Shown here: in pieces, positions 28,680 through 37,965 of the stretch
How the letters are laid out: each line of letters begins with the position of its first letter
Position numbering within the stretch: position 1 is the stretch's first letter
Assembly (NCBI RefSeq): GCF_001690275.1
Contig: NZ_LZGW01000005.1
Coordinates: forward strand, 1 to 58,124
Source of the DNA: Gilliamella sp. WF3-4
Lineage (GTDB): Bacteria; Pseudomonadota; Gammaproteobacteria; Enterobacterales; Orbaceae
Length of the DNA: 58,124 bases
Reading direction: 5' to 3'
The notes under the pieces: generated by a model
What the model was told of the DNA's origin: nothing
Seen by the model: the letters and a program-made list of their open reading frames with translations, nothing else
Databases searched by the model: none
Made by a program: the position numbers and the translations under genes

Positions 28680-28837
28680 CCCTTTTTTTTAAATTTCTCT
28701 AAAATTTGCTTCGTTCGATTTAATTTTAAACATTTTTTGGGTAATAGTTCGCAAAAATACCTTTTATCCATTCTTATTTTAAAAAGGACGATTAGGATTA
28801 AGCCATGTTGTTAGCAAAAATAAAAAGATAACCCATC

Positions 28838-29785
28838 ATGCTTTTTAATAAAAAACGCATCATTATTTATGTCGAACCTACTATTTTACGTTATAGGATA
28901 GTGAACGCAGTTAAGCAACACACTACATCAAATGCTAGCGAAGATCTAATTGTATGGAATTATCAAAATGAGGCTGATTTAGCGGTTTTCATTGATGATC
29001 TACAAAAAAAATTTTCTGCTCGCACTGAATTTGAGCTCAATTTGGACATTAATTTAACCCAAATGCAACAACTAGCTTTGCCAGATGTAAAGCTCAAATT
29101 CAATGAATTGAGTTTATATGTTGAAGCTAACATCCATAAATTATTTCAATTACCAGCTAAAAGCGTGTTTTTTGATTTTGCTTATGCAACTGAACAAAAA
29201 AAGCAAATTACAGTGGTGATAGCTGAACGTCATTATATTGAAAATTGGATTAATCTTTTTAATAAGTATGGATTGTTATTAACGTTCGTGGGGTGTGGGT
29301 TTGAAAATACTAAAATTAATTTTTTACCTTGGCGGCAAGAGAAGCAAACAAAGCAACAACGGCAACTGATATTCGTGGCGACTAGTGTTATTGGCGCAAT
29401 CGGTTGCTTGCTTTGTTATTTGTGGATGCAAGCTCAAAACGAGCTACAAACTTATGATGAAAAACGCTTGCAACAACAAGGTATAACACAAAAACTAACT
29501 GAAGAACTAATGCATGATTTGCCTAATCCATCATTAAGCCAAAAACAAATTCAGCAATCTTTAGTATTGCTTTCACAGCAGTTACCTTCTGTAATTTGGC
29601 TTGATTGTTTTTATTATGAACCACAAAAAGTAAAGATTGAAGGGCAAAGCTTTAGTTATGTTGAGCTAACTAAATTTAATCAAAGTTTGTTAACGCTAAA
29701 AAATATAAGTAACAGTCAAGTTAAAACAATCTTATCCCATAAAAATCATTTATTTTTTGAAATGGAAATAATGCTTAGTGAATAG
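28838..29785 (+). CDS. HofM-HofN fusion (PilM/PilN-like assembly protein)
   Basis: These proteins form the inner-membrane platform of type IV-like pili used for DNA uptake. Residues 1 to about 165 resemble the first part of HofM/PilM without the C-terminal ATPase lobe. At about residue 166 the PilN/HofN hallmark INFLPWRQEKQTKQQRQ begins, followed by one membrane helix (about 180-199) and a periplasmic coiled coil and domain. E. coli has two separate proteins here (about 259 and 179 aa); this one is 315 aa. There is no ribosome-binding site or start at the junction. It overlaps the HofO gene by 8 nt. The start at ATG 28838 has only a weak ribosome-binding site. Confidence 0.7.
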   Translation: MLFNKKRIIIYVEPTILRYRIVNAVKQHTTSNASEDLIVWNYQNEADLAVFIDDLQKKFSARTEFELNLDINLTQMQQLALPDVKLKFNELSLYVEANIHKLFQLPAKSVFFDFAYATEQKKQITVVIAERHYIENWINLFNKYGLLLTFVGCGFENTKINFLPWRQEKQTKQQRQLIFVATSVIGAIGCLLCYLWMQAQNELQTYDEKRLQQQGITQKLTEELMHDLPNPSLSQKQIQQSLVLLSQQLPSVIWLDCFYYEPQKVKIEGQSFSYVELTKFNQSLLTLKNISNSQVKTILSHKNHLFFEMEIMLSE

Positions 29786-30251
29786 TGATTTTTTTGAACG
29801 CCCAATTTGGCAACAATATATGCTTTGTGTTTTATTTGGTTTGGCGTTTTTTGTAATCGTTTATCTGTTGTTTATTAAAGATATTCGGCAACAAGCACAG
29901 CTAGCAGTCGAGTCATATCAGCAAATAGTTATTGAAAATGAGCAATTACAAGCAAAAGCTAGTCGTTATCAGGCAAGTAAAAATACTTTATATAGTTTGA
30001 TATCAGATAAGGAATTCGCATTGGCGATCGAGCAAAATCATCTTTCATTAGTATCTTTTAAGCATTATCAAACAGATAAAACAGCTAATTGGGAGATTGA
30101 GTTAGAGGGGCAGTTTTTTGATTTTATGAATTTAATTTCATCATTAACCGATGATTTTTACTATCTTGATTTTAAAAATCTTAAAATCAGCAAGCAAGAT
30201 CAGCAGTTACAAATAATGTTTACTTTATTGTTTGAAAAGGACTATCAATGA
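29778..30251 (+). CDS. hofO: HofO (PilO-like) assembly protein
   Basis: A GTG start overlaps the preceding gene by 8 nt. The 157-aa product has one N-terminal membrane helix (about residues 13-33, MLCVLFGLAFFVIVYLLF), then a coiled coil and a small ferredoxin-like periplasmic domain: the PilO plan. In the type IV pilus system PilN and PilO pair in the periplasm and connect to the secretin. Sequence similarity to E. coli HofO is low, and the call rests on gene order and architecture. Confidence 0.75.
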   Translation: MNSDFFERPIWQQYMLCVLFGLAFFVIVYLLFIKDIRQQAQLAVESYQQIVIENEQLQAKASRYQASKNTLYSLISDKEFALAIEQNHLSLVSFKHYQTDKTANWEIELEGQFFDFMNLISSLTDDFYYLDFKNLKISKQDQQLQIMFTLLFEKDYQ

Positions 30252-30619
30252 AGCCCTATCTTTATAAATATATCGTTTTATTTTGTGCTATCTGTTTTGA
30301 GTTAAAAGCTAATATCCTGTTGGAAAGCGATCCTTTTCAACAACATTACCGAGTTTCTTGTAGTGAACAAACAACATTACTACTTGAGCAAATTCAAGCT
30401 TGGCATTTTAGAGGGTTTATGAAACAAATTGATCCGAATTATCAACAAATTTGGTTAGCTTCTGATAATCATTGGCTAGCAATAACTGATAATACAGTGC
30501 CAAATGTTTTGTTTCCTTGGTATGTACAATCTTCACTAAACGATAAAATAATATGGCAAGCAGATTTACCTGATTATTGCCATAATATTGTATTATGGAC
30601 GATGTTGCTAAATGAGTAA
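30248..30619 (+). CDS. hofP: HofP (PilP-like) protein
   Basis: The ATG overlaps the hofO stop (ATGA). The 123-aa product has an N-terminal hydrophobic signal (YIVLFCAICFELKA) and the HofP pattern: DPFQ, a Cys, QIQAWHFRGFM, W-L, then a final Cys near ADLPDYC. PilP-type proteins link the inner-membrane complex to the secretin. It overlaps hofQ by 8 nt. Confidence 0.8.
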   Translation: MKPYLYKYIVLFCAICFELKANILLESDPFQQHYRVSCSEQTTLLLEQIQAWHFRGFMKQIDPNYQQIWLASDNHWLAITDNTVPNVLFPWYVQSSLNDKIIWQADLPDYCHNIVLWTMLLNE

Positions 30620-31943
30620 TAAAATTGCCGAAAACCAAAAATATCAATATTTACAATTGGTTATTTACATATTAACTAAGGTTAAAAGCCGTTTGCTGAT
30701 AGTATTTATATTTTTAGCAATCAACACAAATGTTAGTAATGCCAATATACTCCCATCATCAAACGCTGATCAGCAAAAAAATATTTCAATGGCATTTTAT
30801 CAAACGGATATTGCAATTATCTTGCAAGCGTTAGCCGATAGTAAACAAATGAACCTGGTTATGTCAGAAGATATATCAATTAAACAGACCATTAAACTCA
30901 ATAATGTTGATTGGCATAAAGCGCTAAAAATCATATTAGATTCAGCGAATTTACAAGCAGAAATTGATGATAATATTTTGCTTATTTCTAAAGCGATAGA
31001 TCCTGAAATTTTATTGCAAAAACAACAATCAGAACAAAGAGAAAAAGAATTAAACCAACCTATTAGTTCTTTATTTATAGCTGTTAATTATGCAGATCCA
31101 ACAACTTTAATTGAAATGATTCAACAGCAAGATTTGTTATCACAACGAGGCCGGGTTACATTTGATAAACGGACAAATTCCCTCGTTATTGCTGATGTGC
31201 CAAAACAATTTGCAAATATCAAAAAATTAGTTAAAACACTGGATAAACCGATGCCCCAAGTTCATATCTCAGCGCATATTGTTACCATGAGTGATGAAAG
31301 TATGTCAGAACTGGGTATTAAATGGGGGTATGAAGGGTCTTCATCGCAATTATTAGATAAGTTTGATGTTGGGCTTGGGGTCAGCCATTCAACCTCTACA
31401 GTTGGTTTTAATTTAGCTAAACTATCGGGACATTTACTCAATTTAGAGCTGTCAGCGCTTGAATCTGAGAATCAACTTGAGATTATAGCCAGCCCTAATT
31501 TACTTACAGCTAATCAAAATATGGCGTCGATAAAACAAGGTACTGAAATTCCTTATGAGGTTTCTAGCGGTAGTAATGGTGCTACTTCAATTGAATTCAA
31601 GCATGCTGTTTTGGGGTTAGAAGTGACACCTAAAATATTATCTGATGAGCTTATGGTTTTAGATTTGTATATCACACAAAATACGGCTGGGCGTTCAATA
31701 AAACGTAGTGATAACGGTGAAGTATTAGCTATTGATACGCAAGAGATTAAAACACAAGTTCAGATAAAAAATGGAGAAACCGTTGTATTAGGTGGTATAG
31801 TTCAACAAGTTAATACTAAAAATAAGCAAAAAGTGCCTAGTGCTGGGGACATACCATTAATTGGTCGTTTATTTAAACACAATAGTAACAAACAACAAAA
31901 ACGTGAGCTGGTTATTTTTATTACGCCACAATTGGTTGAGTAA
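30612..31943 (+). CDS. hofQ: HofQ (PilQ-like) outer-membrane secretin
   Basis: The 443-aa secretin should form the outer-membrane pore for competence-type DNA uptake. It has a signal helix with a long positively charged leader (about residues 24-44), an STN-type domain (MAFYQTDIAIILQALADS), a NolW/N1 domain (VNYADPTTLIEMIQQQ) and a C-terminal secretin domain with LEVTPKILSDELMVLDLYIT and a closing RELVIFITPQLVE. E. coli HofQ has 412 aa; the extra residues are in the N-terminal leader. The four hof genes overlap, so they form one operon. Downstream is yigL instead of the usual aroK. Confidence 0.92.
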   Translation: MSNKIAENQKYQYLQLVIYILTKVKSRLLIVFIFLAINTNVSNANILPSSNADQQKNISMAFYQTDIAIILQALADSKQMNLVMSEDISIKQTIKLNNVDWHKALKIILDSANLQAEIDDNILLISKAIDPEILLQKQQSEQREKELNQPISSLFIAVNYADPTTLIEMIQQQDLLSQRGRVTFDKRTNSLVIADVPKQFANIKKLVKTLDKPMPQVHISAHIVTMSDESMSELGIKWGYEGSSSQLLDKFDVGLGVSHSTSTVGFNLAKLSGHLLNLELSALESENQLEIIASPNLLTANQNMASIKQGTEIPYEVSSGSNGATSIEFKHAVLGLEVTPKILSDELMVLDLYITQNTAGRSIKRSDNGEVLAIDTQEIKTQVQIKNGETVVLGGIVQQVNTKNKQKVPSAGDIPLIGRLFKHNSNKQQKRELVIFITPQLVE

Positions 31944-32066
31944 ATGTCAATGGAGTTGTATTATATTTTAACTTGTTTTAGCTTTGGCTTTGATAAGTAA
32001 TTATTGTTTTAAAGTCTATAATTTTAGTCGTTATTATTACCATTTATTATAAAAGTAGAGAATATT

Positions 32067-32870
32067 ATGCATGTTGTTGCTTCTGATCTAGACGGTACTT
32101 TATTAACACCTGAACATAGCTTATCGCCTTATACCAAACAAGTTCTTCAAGCGCTTCGTAAAAAAGGTATCCATTTTGTTTTTGCAACTGGCCGGCACCA
32201 CATTGATGTTGCCCAAATGCGGGAAAATATGGAAATTGATGCTTTTATGATTACTTCTAACGGTGCGAGAGTGCATGATAGTGCGGGCAATTTAGTTTTT
32301 AGCCAAAGTATTGAGCCATCGCTTGCTTGTGAAATAGCTAAAATGAGTATGGATGACCCTTTAGTTTATACTCATTTATATCGTGGTGATCATTGGTTAA
32401 TCAATAAAGAAGATACATTTTCATTAGAATTTTACCAAGACACCCAGTTTACTTATCAGTTATTTAACCCACTTGATTTTGATACTAATGATATTGCTAA
32501 AATTTATTTTACTACTACTGACGATGCGCTTTACCCACATTTGGTTCAGTTAAAAAATCGGTTAGAAGCAAAATTCGGTAATAAAATTAGCATTGCCTTT
32601 TCAACATTAAATTGCCTTGAAGTAATGGCTGAAAATGTGTCTAAAGGTAGTGCATTGAAAAAGGTTGTTGAAAAACTAGGCTACAGTTTACAAGACAGTA
32701 TTGCTTTTGGTGATGGCATGAATGACTACGAAATGCTAAAAGCTGCCGGTAAAGGTTGCATAATGCAAAATGGCAGTGCTGAGCTAAAGGCATTGTTACC
32801 AAAATTAGAGGTTATTGGATCAAATGCTGAAGAGGCTGTGCCACATTACCTAAGTAAATTATTTTTATAA
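32067..32870 (+). CDS. yigL: HAD phosphatase YigL (Cof type)
   Basis: The 267-aa cytoplasmic enzyme matches E. coli YigL throughout, for example [31 protein letters not shown] and [23 protein letters not shown] motif I is DLDGT at residues 7-11 (nucleophile Asp7). YigL dephosphorylates pyridoxal phosphate and some sugar phosphates; in E. coli it relieves sugar-phosphate stress and is stabilised by SgrS. The gene stands between hofQ and tusA with a short ribosome-binding site (GTAGAGA) upstream. Confidence 0.93.
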   Translation: MHVVASDLDGTLLTPEHSLSPYTKQVLQALRKKGIHFVFATGRHHIDVAQMRENMEIDAFMITSNGARVHDSAGNLVFSQSIEPSLACEIAKMSMDDPLVYTHLYRGDHWLINKEDTFSLEFYQDTQFTYQLFNPLDFDTNDIAKIYFTTTDDALYPHLVQLKNRLEAKFGNKISIAFSTLNCLEVMAENVSKGSALKKVVEKLGYSLQDSIAFGDGMNDYEMLKAAGKGCIMQNGSAELKALLPKLEVIGSNAEEAVPHYLSKLFL

Positions 32871-32886
32871 TGATCAGATTCAAAAA

Positions 32887-33123
32887 ATGAATATAATTTT
32901 TGATAAAGAACTCAATACATTAGGACTGCGCTGTCCTGAACCGATTATGTTAATCAGGAAAGCAATTCGAGATCTGGCTATCGGGCAAGTCCTTTATGTG
33001 ATTGCCGATGATTTGGCGACGACCCGTGATGTTCCTAGCTTTTGTCGCCATATGGAGCACCAATTGCTGTCATCACAAATAGAGTCTCAACCTTATCAGT
33101 ACTGGATTAAAAAATCACATTAG
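32887..33123 (+). CDS. tusA: Sulfurtransferase TusA
   Basis: The 78-aa protein relays persulfide sulfur from IscS to TusBCD for tRNA 2-thiouridine synthesis and to other acceptors. It contains the family motif [11 protein letters not shown] with catalytic Cys16 and [20 protein letters not shown]. Length is as in E. coli (81 aa). It follows yigL by 16 bp and may share its transcript. Confidence 0.95.
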   Translation: MNIIFDKELNTLGLRCPEPIMLIRKAIRDLAIGQVLYVIADDLATTRDVPSFCRHMEHQLLSSQIESQPYQYWIKKSH

Positions 33124-33169
33124 TTAAACAGCTATGTTGATGAAAAATTTTATAAAAAAAGCACTTGAG

Positions 33170-33574
33170 TTAAGTTAGATCAACTTGTTTTAGGTAAAAA
33201 CGTAATGTACGCCAGTCATTGGCTTGAAGATTATCGGCCATTAACAAAAGTGTACAGTGCTTACCGTCATGTCTGGATTTTAAATTCAGGATAATAACAT
33301 AGCGGAATATAAGCGGTGTATGCATTAAATACCAGCGCTGTTTATGCCAATAAATTTGATTGATAGTGTGAAATAACACAAATTCACCTTTAATTGTTTT
33401 GAAATAACATAGGCTATGCCACCATTGAATTATTAATAAGATTAGAATAATAAAGGTATAAGTATTTAAGGATGTATTAGCAAACATGACTAGACAAAGC
33501 ATCATAAGTATTGAATAAAACAGAGTTGAAATCATTAATTGTAGCTTGGATATGTTAAGTTTTATGCTCCACAT
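33170..33574 (-). CDS. YgfX/CptA-like membrane protein
   Basis: The 134-aa protein has two N-terminal membrane helices (about residues 11-52) followed by a small soluble domain with the YgfX arrangement: WWHSLCYFKTIKGEFVLF, then W-YLMHTPLIFRYVIILNL and NLQANDWRTLRFYLKQ. YgfX normally sits next to sdhE, encoding the flavinylation factor, but no sdhE gene is seen here; the next gene is mrcA, divergent. The family call is by pattern only. Confidence 0.65.
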   Translation of the reverse strand: MWSIKLNISKLQLMISTLFYSILMMLCLVMFANTSLNTYTFIILILLIIQWWHSLCYFKTIKGEFVLFHTINQIYWHKQRWYLMHTPLIFRYVIILNLKSRHDGKHCTLLLMADNLQANDWRTLRFYLKQVDLT

Positions 33575-33822
33575 AATGTAAGATGTATTGGGTTAAAATA
33601 GAATTATTTCACGATTTCTTTAAAAATTGCTTAAAATAATGCTAAAGATGGGAGATAATGCACACAATTTTAGTGTGTTTTAATGGGTGAGCGATCAATC
33701 ATTAGCATTTTCTTTTAATGTCAATGTGAAGATCCTTATCGAAAGATAGGTTGAGTAAATTTGGCGCAGAGATAACTCTGATGCCATTATTTTTGCCTTA
33801 AAAATTTAGATAGGAAAGATTT

Positions 33823-36363
33823 GTGATATTAATTAAAGTGTTAAAATTTCTTCTAAAATTATTCATCGGTTTATTTCTTTGTGGCTTGGTTATTGGTATT
33901 GCTGGTTATGCTTATTATTCTAAAGACCTTCCGGACGTTACAACATTAAAAGATGTTCGATTACAAACACCAATGCAAGTATTAAGTAAAGATGGCGAGC
34001 TAATCGCTACCTTTGGTGAACGTCGTAGAACCCCATTAAAATATAACGAAATTCCACCAATTGTGGTTAATGCCGTTATAGCAACCGAAGACGCTCGTTT
34101 TCATGAACATTTTGGTATCGACCCAATTGGTATTGCTCGAGCGATGTATATTGGTTTAAAACATAAAGGGTTTTCTCAAGGTGGTAGTACAATCACTCAG
34201 CAAGTCGCAAAAAACTTTTTCTTAACTCCTGAAAAAAGCATAACCCGTAAAGCTAAAGAAATAATTTTGGCTATTCGTATGGAAAAAGAGTTATCGAAAG
34301 AAGAAATCATGGCACTGTACCTTAATATGATTAATTTTGGTTCTAGAGCATATGGTGTTGCAGCGGCATCTTATACATTTTTTGGTAAAACACCAGAACA
34401 GTTAACCATTGATGAAGCTGCTTTATTAGCAGGCTTACCAAACGCGCCATCTGCGTTTAACCCTATTTCACACCCTGATCGTGCATTGGCTAGACGTAAT
34501 TGGGTGTTAGGTCGTATGTTAGATCAATCCTATATCACTCAAGCTGAATATAATGAAGCGATTACAAAACCTTTAGGAGCAAGTTATCACTCACCACAAA
34601 TTGAATTTTCTGCTCCTTATGTAGCTGAAATGGCGCGCCAATTTATGTACGATAAGTTTGGTGAAAATGCTTATACGGACGGCTATAAAGTCTATACGAC
34701 TATCTCGAAAACAGATCAAATAGCGGCTACTGAATCAGTACAAAAACATATTATTGATTATGATATCAGGCATGGTTATCGAGGTGCTGAAAAAGTATTA
34801 TGGAAGCAAAATGAAACGCCATGGAATTCGGAGCAAATTCAACAAACTCTTGATAAATATATTTGTTATAGCGGTATGTGCCCAGCGGTTGTCATGACTT
34901 CATCAGATAAAGAAGCAACGGCTGTATTATCTGATAAAAGTAATATTACTATTACATATCAAAATATGAAATGGGCTCGACCATTTATTAGTGATACTCG
35001 GCAGGGGGCATTTCCTAAAAAGGTGTCTGACACGTTAACAGCAGGACAACTAATTTGGGTGAAAAAATCTGCTGATAATTGGGAGTTAGCACAAATCCCA
35101 GCAGTTAATGCTGCTTTAGTATCGCTTGACTCAGATAATGGCGCCATTAAAGCAATTGTAGGCGGTTATGATTTCAATTTAAGTAAATTTAACCGAGCAA
35201 CTCAAGCGCTTCGACAATTAGGTTCGAATATTAAACCGTTTATTTATACTTCAACGTTAGAGCAAGGTTTAACAATGGCTACACTTCTTAATGACGCACC
35301 AATTGTCCGCTCTACAGGTAGTGCTACATGGCGCCCGAAAAACTCGCCACCTAATTATGCTGGTCCATTACGTTTAAGAATAGGGCTAGGTATGTCTAAA
35401 AATGTAATGATGGTAAGAGCCTTGCGTGCAGTTGGTATTGATTATGCTGCGACTTATTTAGAGCGTTTTGGATTCCCTAAAGAAAATATTTCACATAATG
35501 AATCGTTAGCGTTAGGCTCTGCTTCATTTACACCGTTACAAGTAGCAAGAGCATATTCTGTTATCACTAATGGTGGTTATTTAATTACCCCATACTTAAT
35601 TGAAAAAATAGAATACAATAATGGATCTGGTACAATTTATCAGCATCAACCGGTGATTGCTTGTCAAAATTGTAATGATGATGTTGTTACAGAAGAAGCA
35701 AAATCAATATCATTAGATAATGTTGAGAATGAATCTGATGGATCTGATAATGAAGAACCAGAACAAGCCAACCTTAAATCAGATGATAATATCGTATTGC
35801 CAGATATAAACCTCGATAATAAAACGATTGATGTAACGCCAAAATATGCACCGCATACGGTAAATAGTGGAATCGCATTTATTATGAAAGATGGTCTTCG
35901 CTCTATTGTATTCGGTGGTTCAAATTGGCAAGGTACTGCATGGCGTGTAAAAGCATTGGGTAGGAAAGATGTTGGCGGTAAAACAGGAACAACCAATGCA
36001 TCTAAAGACGTTTGGTTTTCTGGATTTGGTGGCAATATTGTAACGACTGTTTGGATGGGATTTGATGATCACCGGCGTGAGTTAGGGCGAACTTTCCGAG
36101 CTGAAGCAGGGGCTGTGACTGCAAATCCTGTATGGGTTGATTATATGAAAGTTGCCCTAAAAGATGTACCAATAAGAGAAGATGTCAAACCAGAGAATGT
36201 CATTTCTGTTACTATCGATGAAAAAACAGGATTACTGCCTCAATCTGGCTCTAAAACAATGTCAGAATATTTTATCAAAGGGACTGAACCAACAAGTTAT
36301 GCTACGCAGGAAGTTGGTACTAGTGTAACAGATTCAGAGGGTAATACTTCAGAGCTTTTCTGA
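33823..36363 (+). CDS. mrcA: Bifunctional penicillin-binding protein 1A
   Basis: PBP1A polymerises glycan strands and cross-links peptides. The 846-aa protein starts with GTG preceded by AGGAAAG. A single membrane anchor (about residues 8-32) leads into the GT51 glycosyltransferase domain with E89-D-x-x-F-x-x-H and QGGSTITQQVAKNFFL. An OB-like insert and the transpeptidase domain follow, with Ser468-N-I-K and K720-T-G-T. In E. coli mrcA lies divergently next to hofM; here it is a few kb downstream of the hof operon on the same strand, so the neighbourhood has been rearranged. It appears complete. Confidence 0.96.
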   Translation: MILIKVLKFLLKLFIGLFLCGLVIGIAGYAYYSKDLPDVTTLKDVRLQTPMQVLSKDGELIATFGERRRTPLKYNEIPPIVVNAVIATEDARFHEHFGIDPIGIARAMYIGLKHKGFSQGGSTITQQVAKNFFLTPEKSITRKAKEIILAIRMEKELSKEEIMALYLNMINFGSRAYGVAAASYTFFGKTPEQLTIDEAALLAGLPNAPSAFNPISHPDRALARRNWVLGRMLDQSYITQAEYNEAITKPLGASYHSPQIEFSAPYVAEMARQFMYDKFGENAYTDGYKVYTTISKTDQIAATESVQKHIIDYDIRHGYRGAEKVLWKQNETPWNSEQIQQTLDKYICYSGMCPAVVMTSSDKEATAVLSDKSNITITYQNMKWARPFISDTRQGAFPKKVSDTLTAGQLIWVKKSADNWELAQIPAVNAALVSLDSDNGAIKAIVGGYDFNLSKFNRATQALRQLGSNIKPFIYTSTLEQGLTMATLLNDAPIVRSTGSATWRPKNSPPNYAGPLRLRIGLGMSKNVMMVRALRAVGIDYAATYLERFGFPKENISHNESLALGSASFTPLQVARAYSVITNGGYLITPYLIEKIEYNNGSGTIYQHQPVIACQNCNDDVVTEEAKSISLDNVENESDGSDNEEPEQANLKSDDNIVLPDINLDNKTIDVTPKYAPHTVNSGIAFIMKDGLRSIVFGGSNWQGTAWRVKALGRKDVGGKTGTTNASKDVWFSGFGGNIVTTVWMGFDDHRRELGRTFRAEAGAVTANPVWVDYMKVALKDVPIREDVKPENVISVTIDEKTGLLPQSGSKTMSEYFIKGTEPTSYATQEVGTSVTDSEGNTSELF

Positions 36364-36376
36364 TAAAGGATTTAAA

Positions 36377-36940
36377 ATGAATGGTTCAATAAGAATTATT
36401 GGCGGAAAATGGCGTGGGCGTAAATTGCCAGTTTTAGACAAACAAGGGTTGCGTCCAACCACGGATCGTATCAAAGAAACTCTATATAACTGGTTAATGC
36501 CAGTGATACATGATAGTGATTGTTTGGATTGTTTTTCAGGGAGCGGCTCATTAGGATTTGAAGCCGCATCGCGAGGCGCTAAAAGTGTTACCTTGCTTGA
36601 AAAAGATAAGCAAGTAGCACAACTACTTAATAAAAACAAACAGCTTATTGATAAAGATACTATCAATGTCTATCATACTGACACCTTACAGTGGTTAAAT
36701 AAGCCTGCTGAAAAACAGTTTGATATTGTATTTATCGATCCACCATTTCATCAAGCATTGGTAGCAAAAACGGTGAGTGCGCTTGGTAATAACAACTGGT
36801 TAAAACCATCAGCTTATATTTATATTGAAACAGAAATAGGGCATGATTTAACAGCTTATATTCCAACTAATTGGCATTTGCATCGCGAAAAAACTGCTGG
36901 GCAGGTTCACAGTTATCTTTTTATACAAGAAGGCATTTAA
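36377..36940 (+). CDS. rsmD: 16S rRNA m2G966 methyltransferase RsmD
   Basis: RsmD methylates N2 of G966 in 16S rRNA in the 30S subunit. The 187-aa protein shows the N-terminal IRIIGGKWRGRKLPV and RPTTDRIKETLYNWL, the SAM-binding motif LDCFSGSGSLGFEAASRGA, and the catalytic DPPF. It starts 13 bp after mrcA and shares one base with the next gene (TAATG), as in E. coli where yhhL follows rsmD. Confidence 0.95.
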   Translation: MNGSIRIIGGKWRGRKLPVLDKQGLRPTTDRIKETLYNWLMPVIHDSDCLDCFSGSGSLGFEAASRGAKSVTLLEKDKQVAQLLNKNKQLIDKDTINVYHTDTLQWLNKPAEKQFDIVFIDPPFHQALVAKTVSALGNNNWLKPSAYIYIETEIGHDLTAYIPTNWHLHREKTAGQVHSYLFIQEGI

Positions 36941-37197
36941 TGTTTATATTTATTGGTAAAGTATTATATTCGTTTATATGGTTGTTTTTATTATTTAATC
37001 TTATTCATCCTTATCCAAAGCCAGCCAATGTGGTCGCCAATGTCGGTTTAATTGCGTTTGCTGTTACTCATGGTTTGCAAGCGTTGATGTTAAATTCTAC
37101 CATGACCAATCAAGAAAAGCAGCAAGACAAATTTAAAGTATTACGTTTGTTCTTATTTGGTGTTTTTGAATCACTTAGCTGGAAAGATAAAAAATGA
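36940..37197 (+). CDS. yhhL: DUF1145-family membrane protein YhhL
   Basis: The start is ATG 36940, overlapping the rsmD stop (TAATG), giving 85 aa. Two membrane segments (about residues 5-22 and 34-51) and the region PYPKPANVVANVGLIAFAVT, with HGLQALML after it, match the DUF1145 family represented by E. coli YhhL. A longer frame beginning inside rsmD would be a translation artefact. Function is unknown. Confidence 0.85.
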   Translation: MFIFIGKVLYSFIWLFLLFNLIHPYPKPANVVANVGLIAFAVTHGLQALMLNSTMTNQEKQQDKFKVLRLFLFGVFESLSWKDKK

Positions 37198-37209
37198 AAG
37201 CAAAAATAG

Positions 37210-37237
37210 TTGCCAAATAAAAAATTTTTTGTATAAT
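37210..37237 (+). promoter_or_regulatory. tRNA-Gly promoter
   Basis: TTGCCA (37210-37215) and TATAAT (37232-37237) with a 16-bp spacer, then a GC-containing discriminator GCTCTCC as in stringently controlled stable-RNA promoters. The tRNA begins about 31 nt after the -10 box. Confidence 0.75.
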
Positions 37238-37268
37238 GCTCTCCACTTCTTCCGAAGTATTCAAATAA

Positions 37269-37344
<76 letters not shown>

Positions 37345-37559
37345 ATATAACATCACAGTATTGTAATACTCGCCAAGAAAATGGGTAAATGCCTTCTCTA
37401 GAATATAAGTAAAAATCGTACAAGAATACATTATAGTGCCGAAAGTTTAGGACAGATTATAAACAATAGACGGCGAGTTATGCCTTATCTAATATGCAGC
37501 TTGCTAAAAAACTGAAAATGACAAATAGCATCTTAAAAAAGTGTCAGTGTGCTTTATCA
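37345..37559. other. Non-coding debris between tRNA-Gly and IS fragments
   Basis: No intact gene. Short runs such as AAAGTTTAGGACAG near 37443 look like IS ends but are too short to assign. The stretch is presumably the left part of the decayed mobile region. Confidence 0.3.
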
Positions 37560-37810
37560 ATAATCCAAATCGGTGAAGTATAAATATAGGGAACAACATT
37601 TGTCATAGCATTTTGTACCTCCGATCAGCCGTCAATTAAAGATTAGCGTGCCAGATTATTACGCTTGGCGTAAACGTGAATCAAAATCAAATCGGTTATT
37701 TGATAATATCAAAACGCTCTATTAACAACATAAAGTACGGTTAAGCTCACCAATCAGGGAGATAGGTTATGCGGTGTCAAAAAGAACGGGGAATCGAGTA
37801 CGATAAAAGT
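37560..37810 (+). pseudogene. IS3-family OrfB transposase fragment
   Basis: From about 37628 the + strand reads SVPDYYAWRKRESKSNRLFD, then NIKTLY, a stop, QHKVRLSSPIREIGYAVSKR. This corresponds to the N-terminal helix-turn-helix part of IS3 OrfB (pattern S-x-x-Y-Y-A-W-R-K-R, then GYR-x-S-x-x-R). It has an in-frame stop and no DDE domain. It is a truncated, dead transposase. Confidence 0.7.
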
Positions 37811-37813
37811 AAT

Positions 37814-37845
37814 TCAGAAAAGCTATTGATTTTATTGAAGTTTTT
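37814..37845 (+). repeat. 32-bp copy of the 198-bp repeat unit
   Basis: The sequence from TCAGAAAAGC to TTGAAGTTTTT is identical to 8843-8874 in the first 198-bp repeat. Homology stops abruptly on both sides (GAGTGG follows here). It is a fragment of the same dispersed element, lodged among IS remnants. Confidence 0.8.
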
Positions 37846-37965
37846 TGAGTGGTGACAAATGGTAACATTAATCCTTTTGTAGCAAGACTATTTATGATGT
37901 ACAGGCCAATACACTATGTACTAGCTCAAACCTAATCTGACAGTTACCAGTTTTTATTGGGTGTC

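Noticed and set aside
28700-28837. CRP-S (Sxy-dependent) site ahead of the hof operon
   Set aside because: TTTGCTTCGTTCGATTT has only a vague half-site likeness and lacks the TGCGA core and symmetry.
36871-36939. Longer YhhL reading frame starting inside rsmD
   Set aside because: The ATG at 36940 in the TAATG overlap is the classic coupled start; the earlier codons belong to rsmD in another frame.
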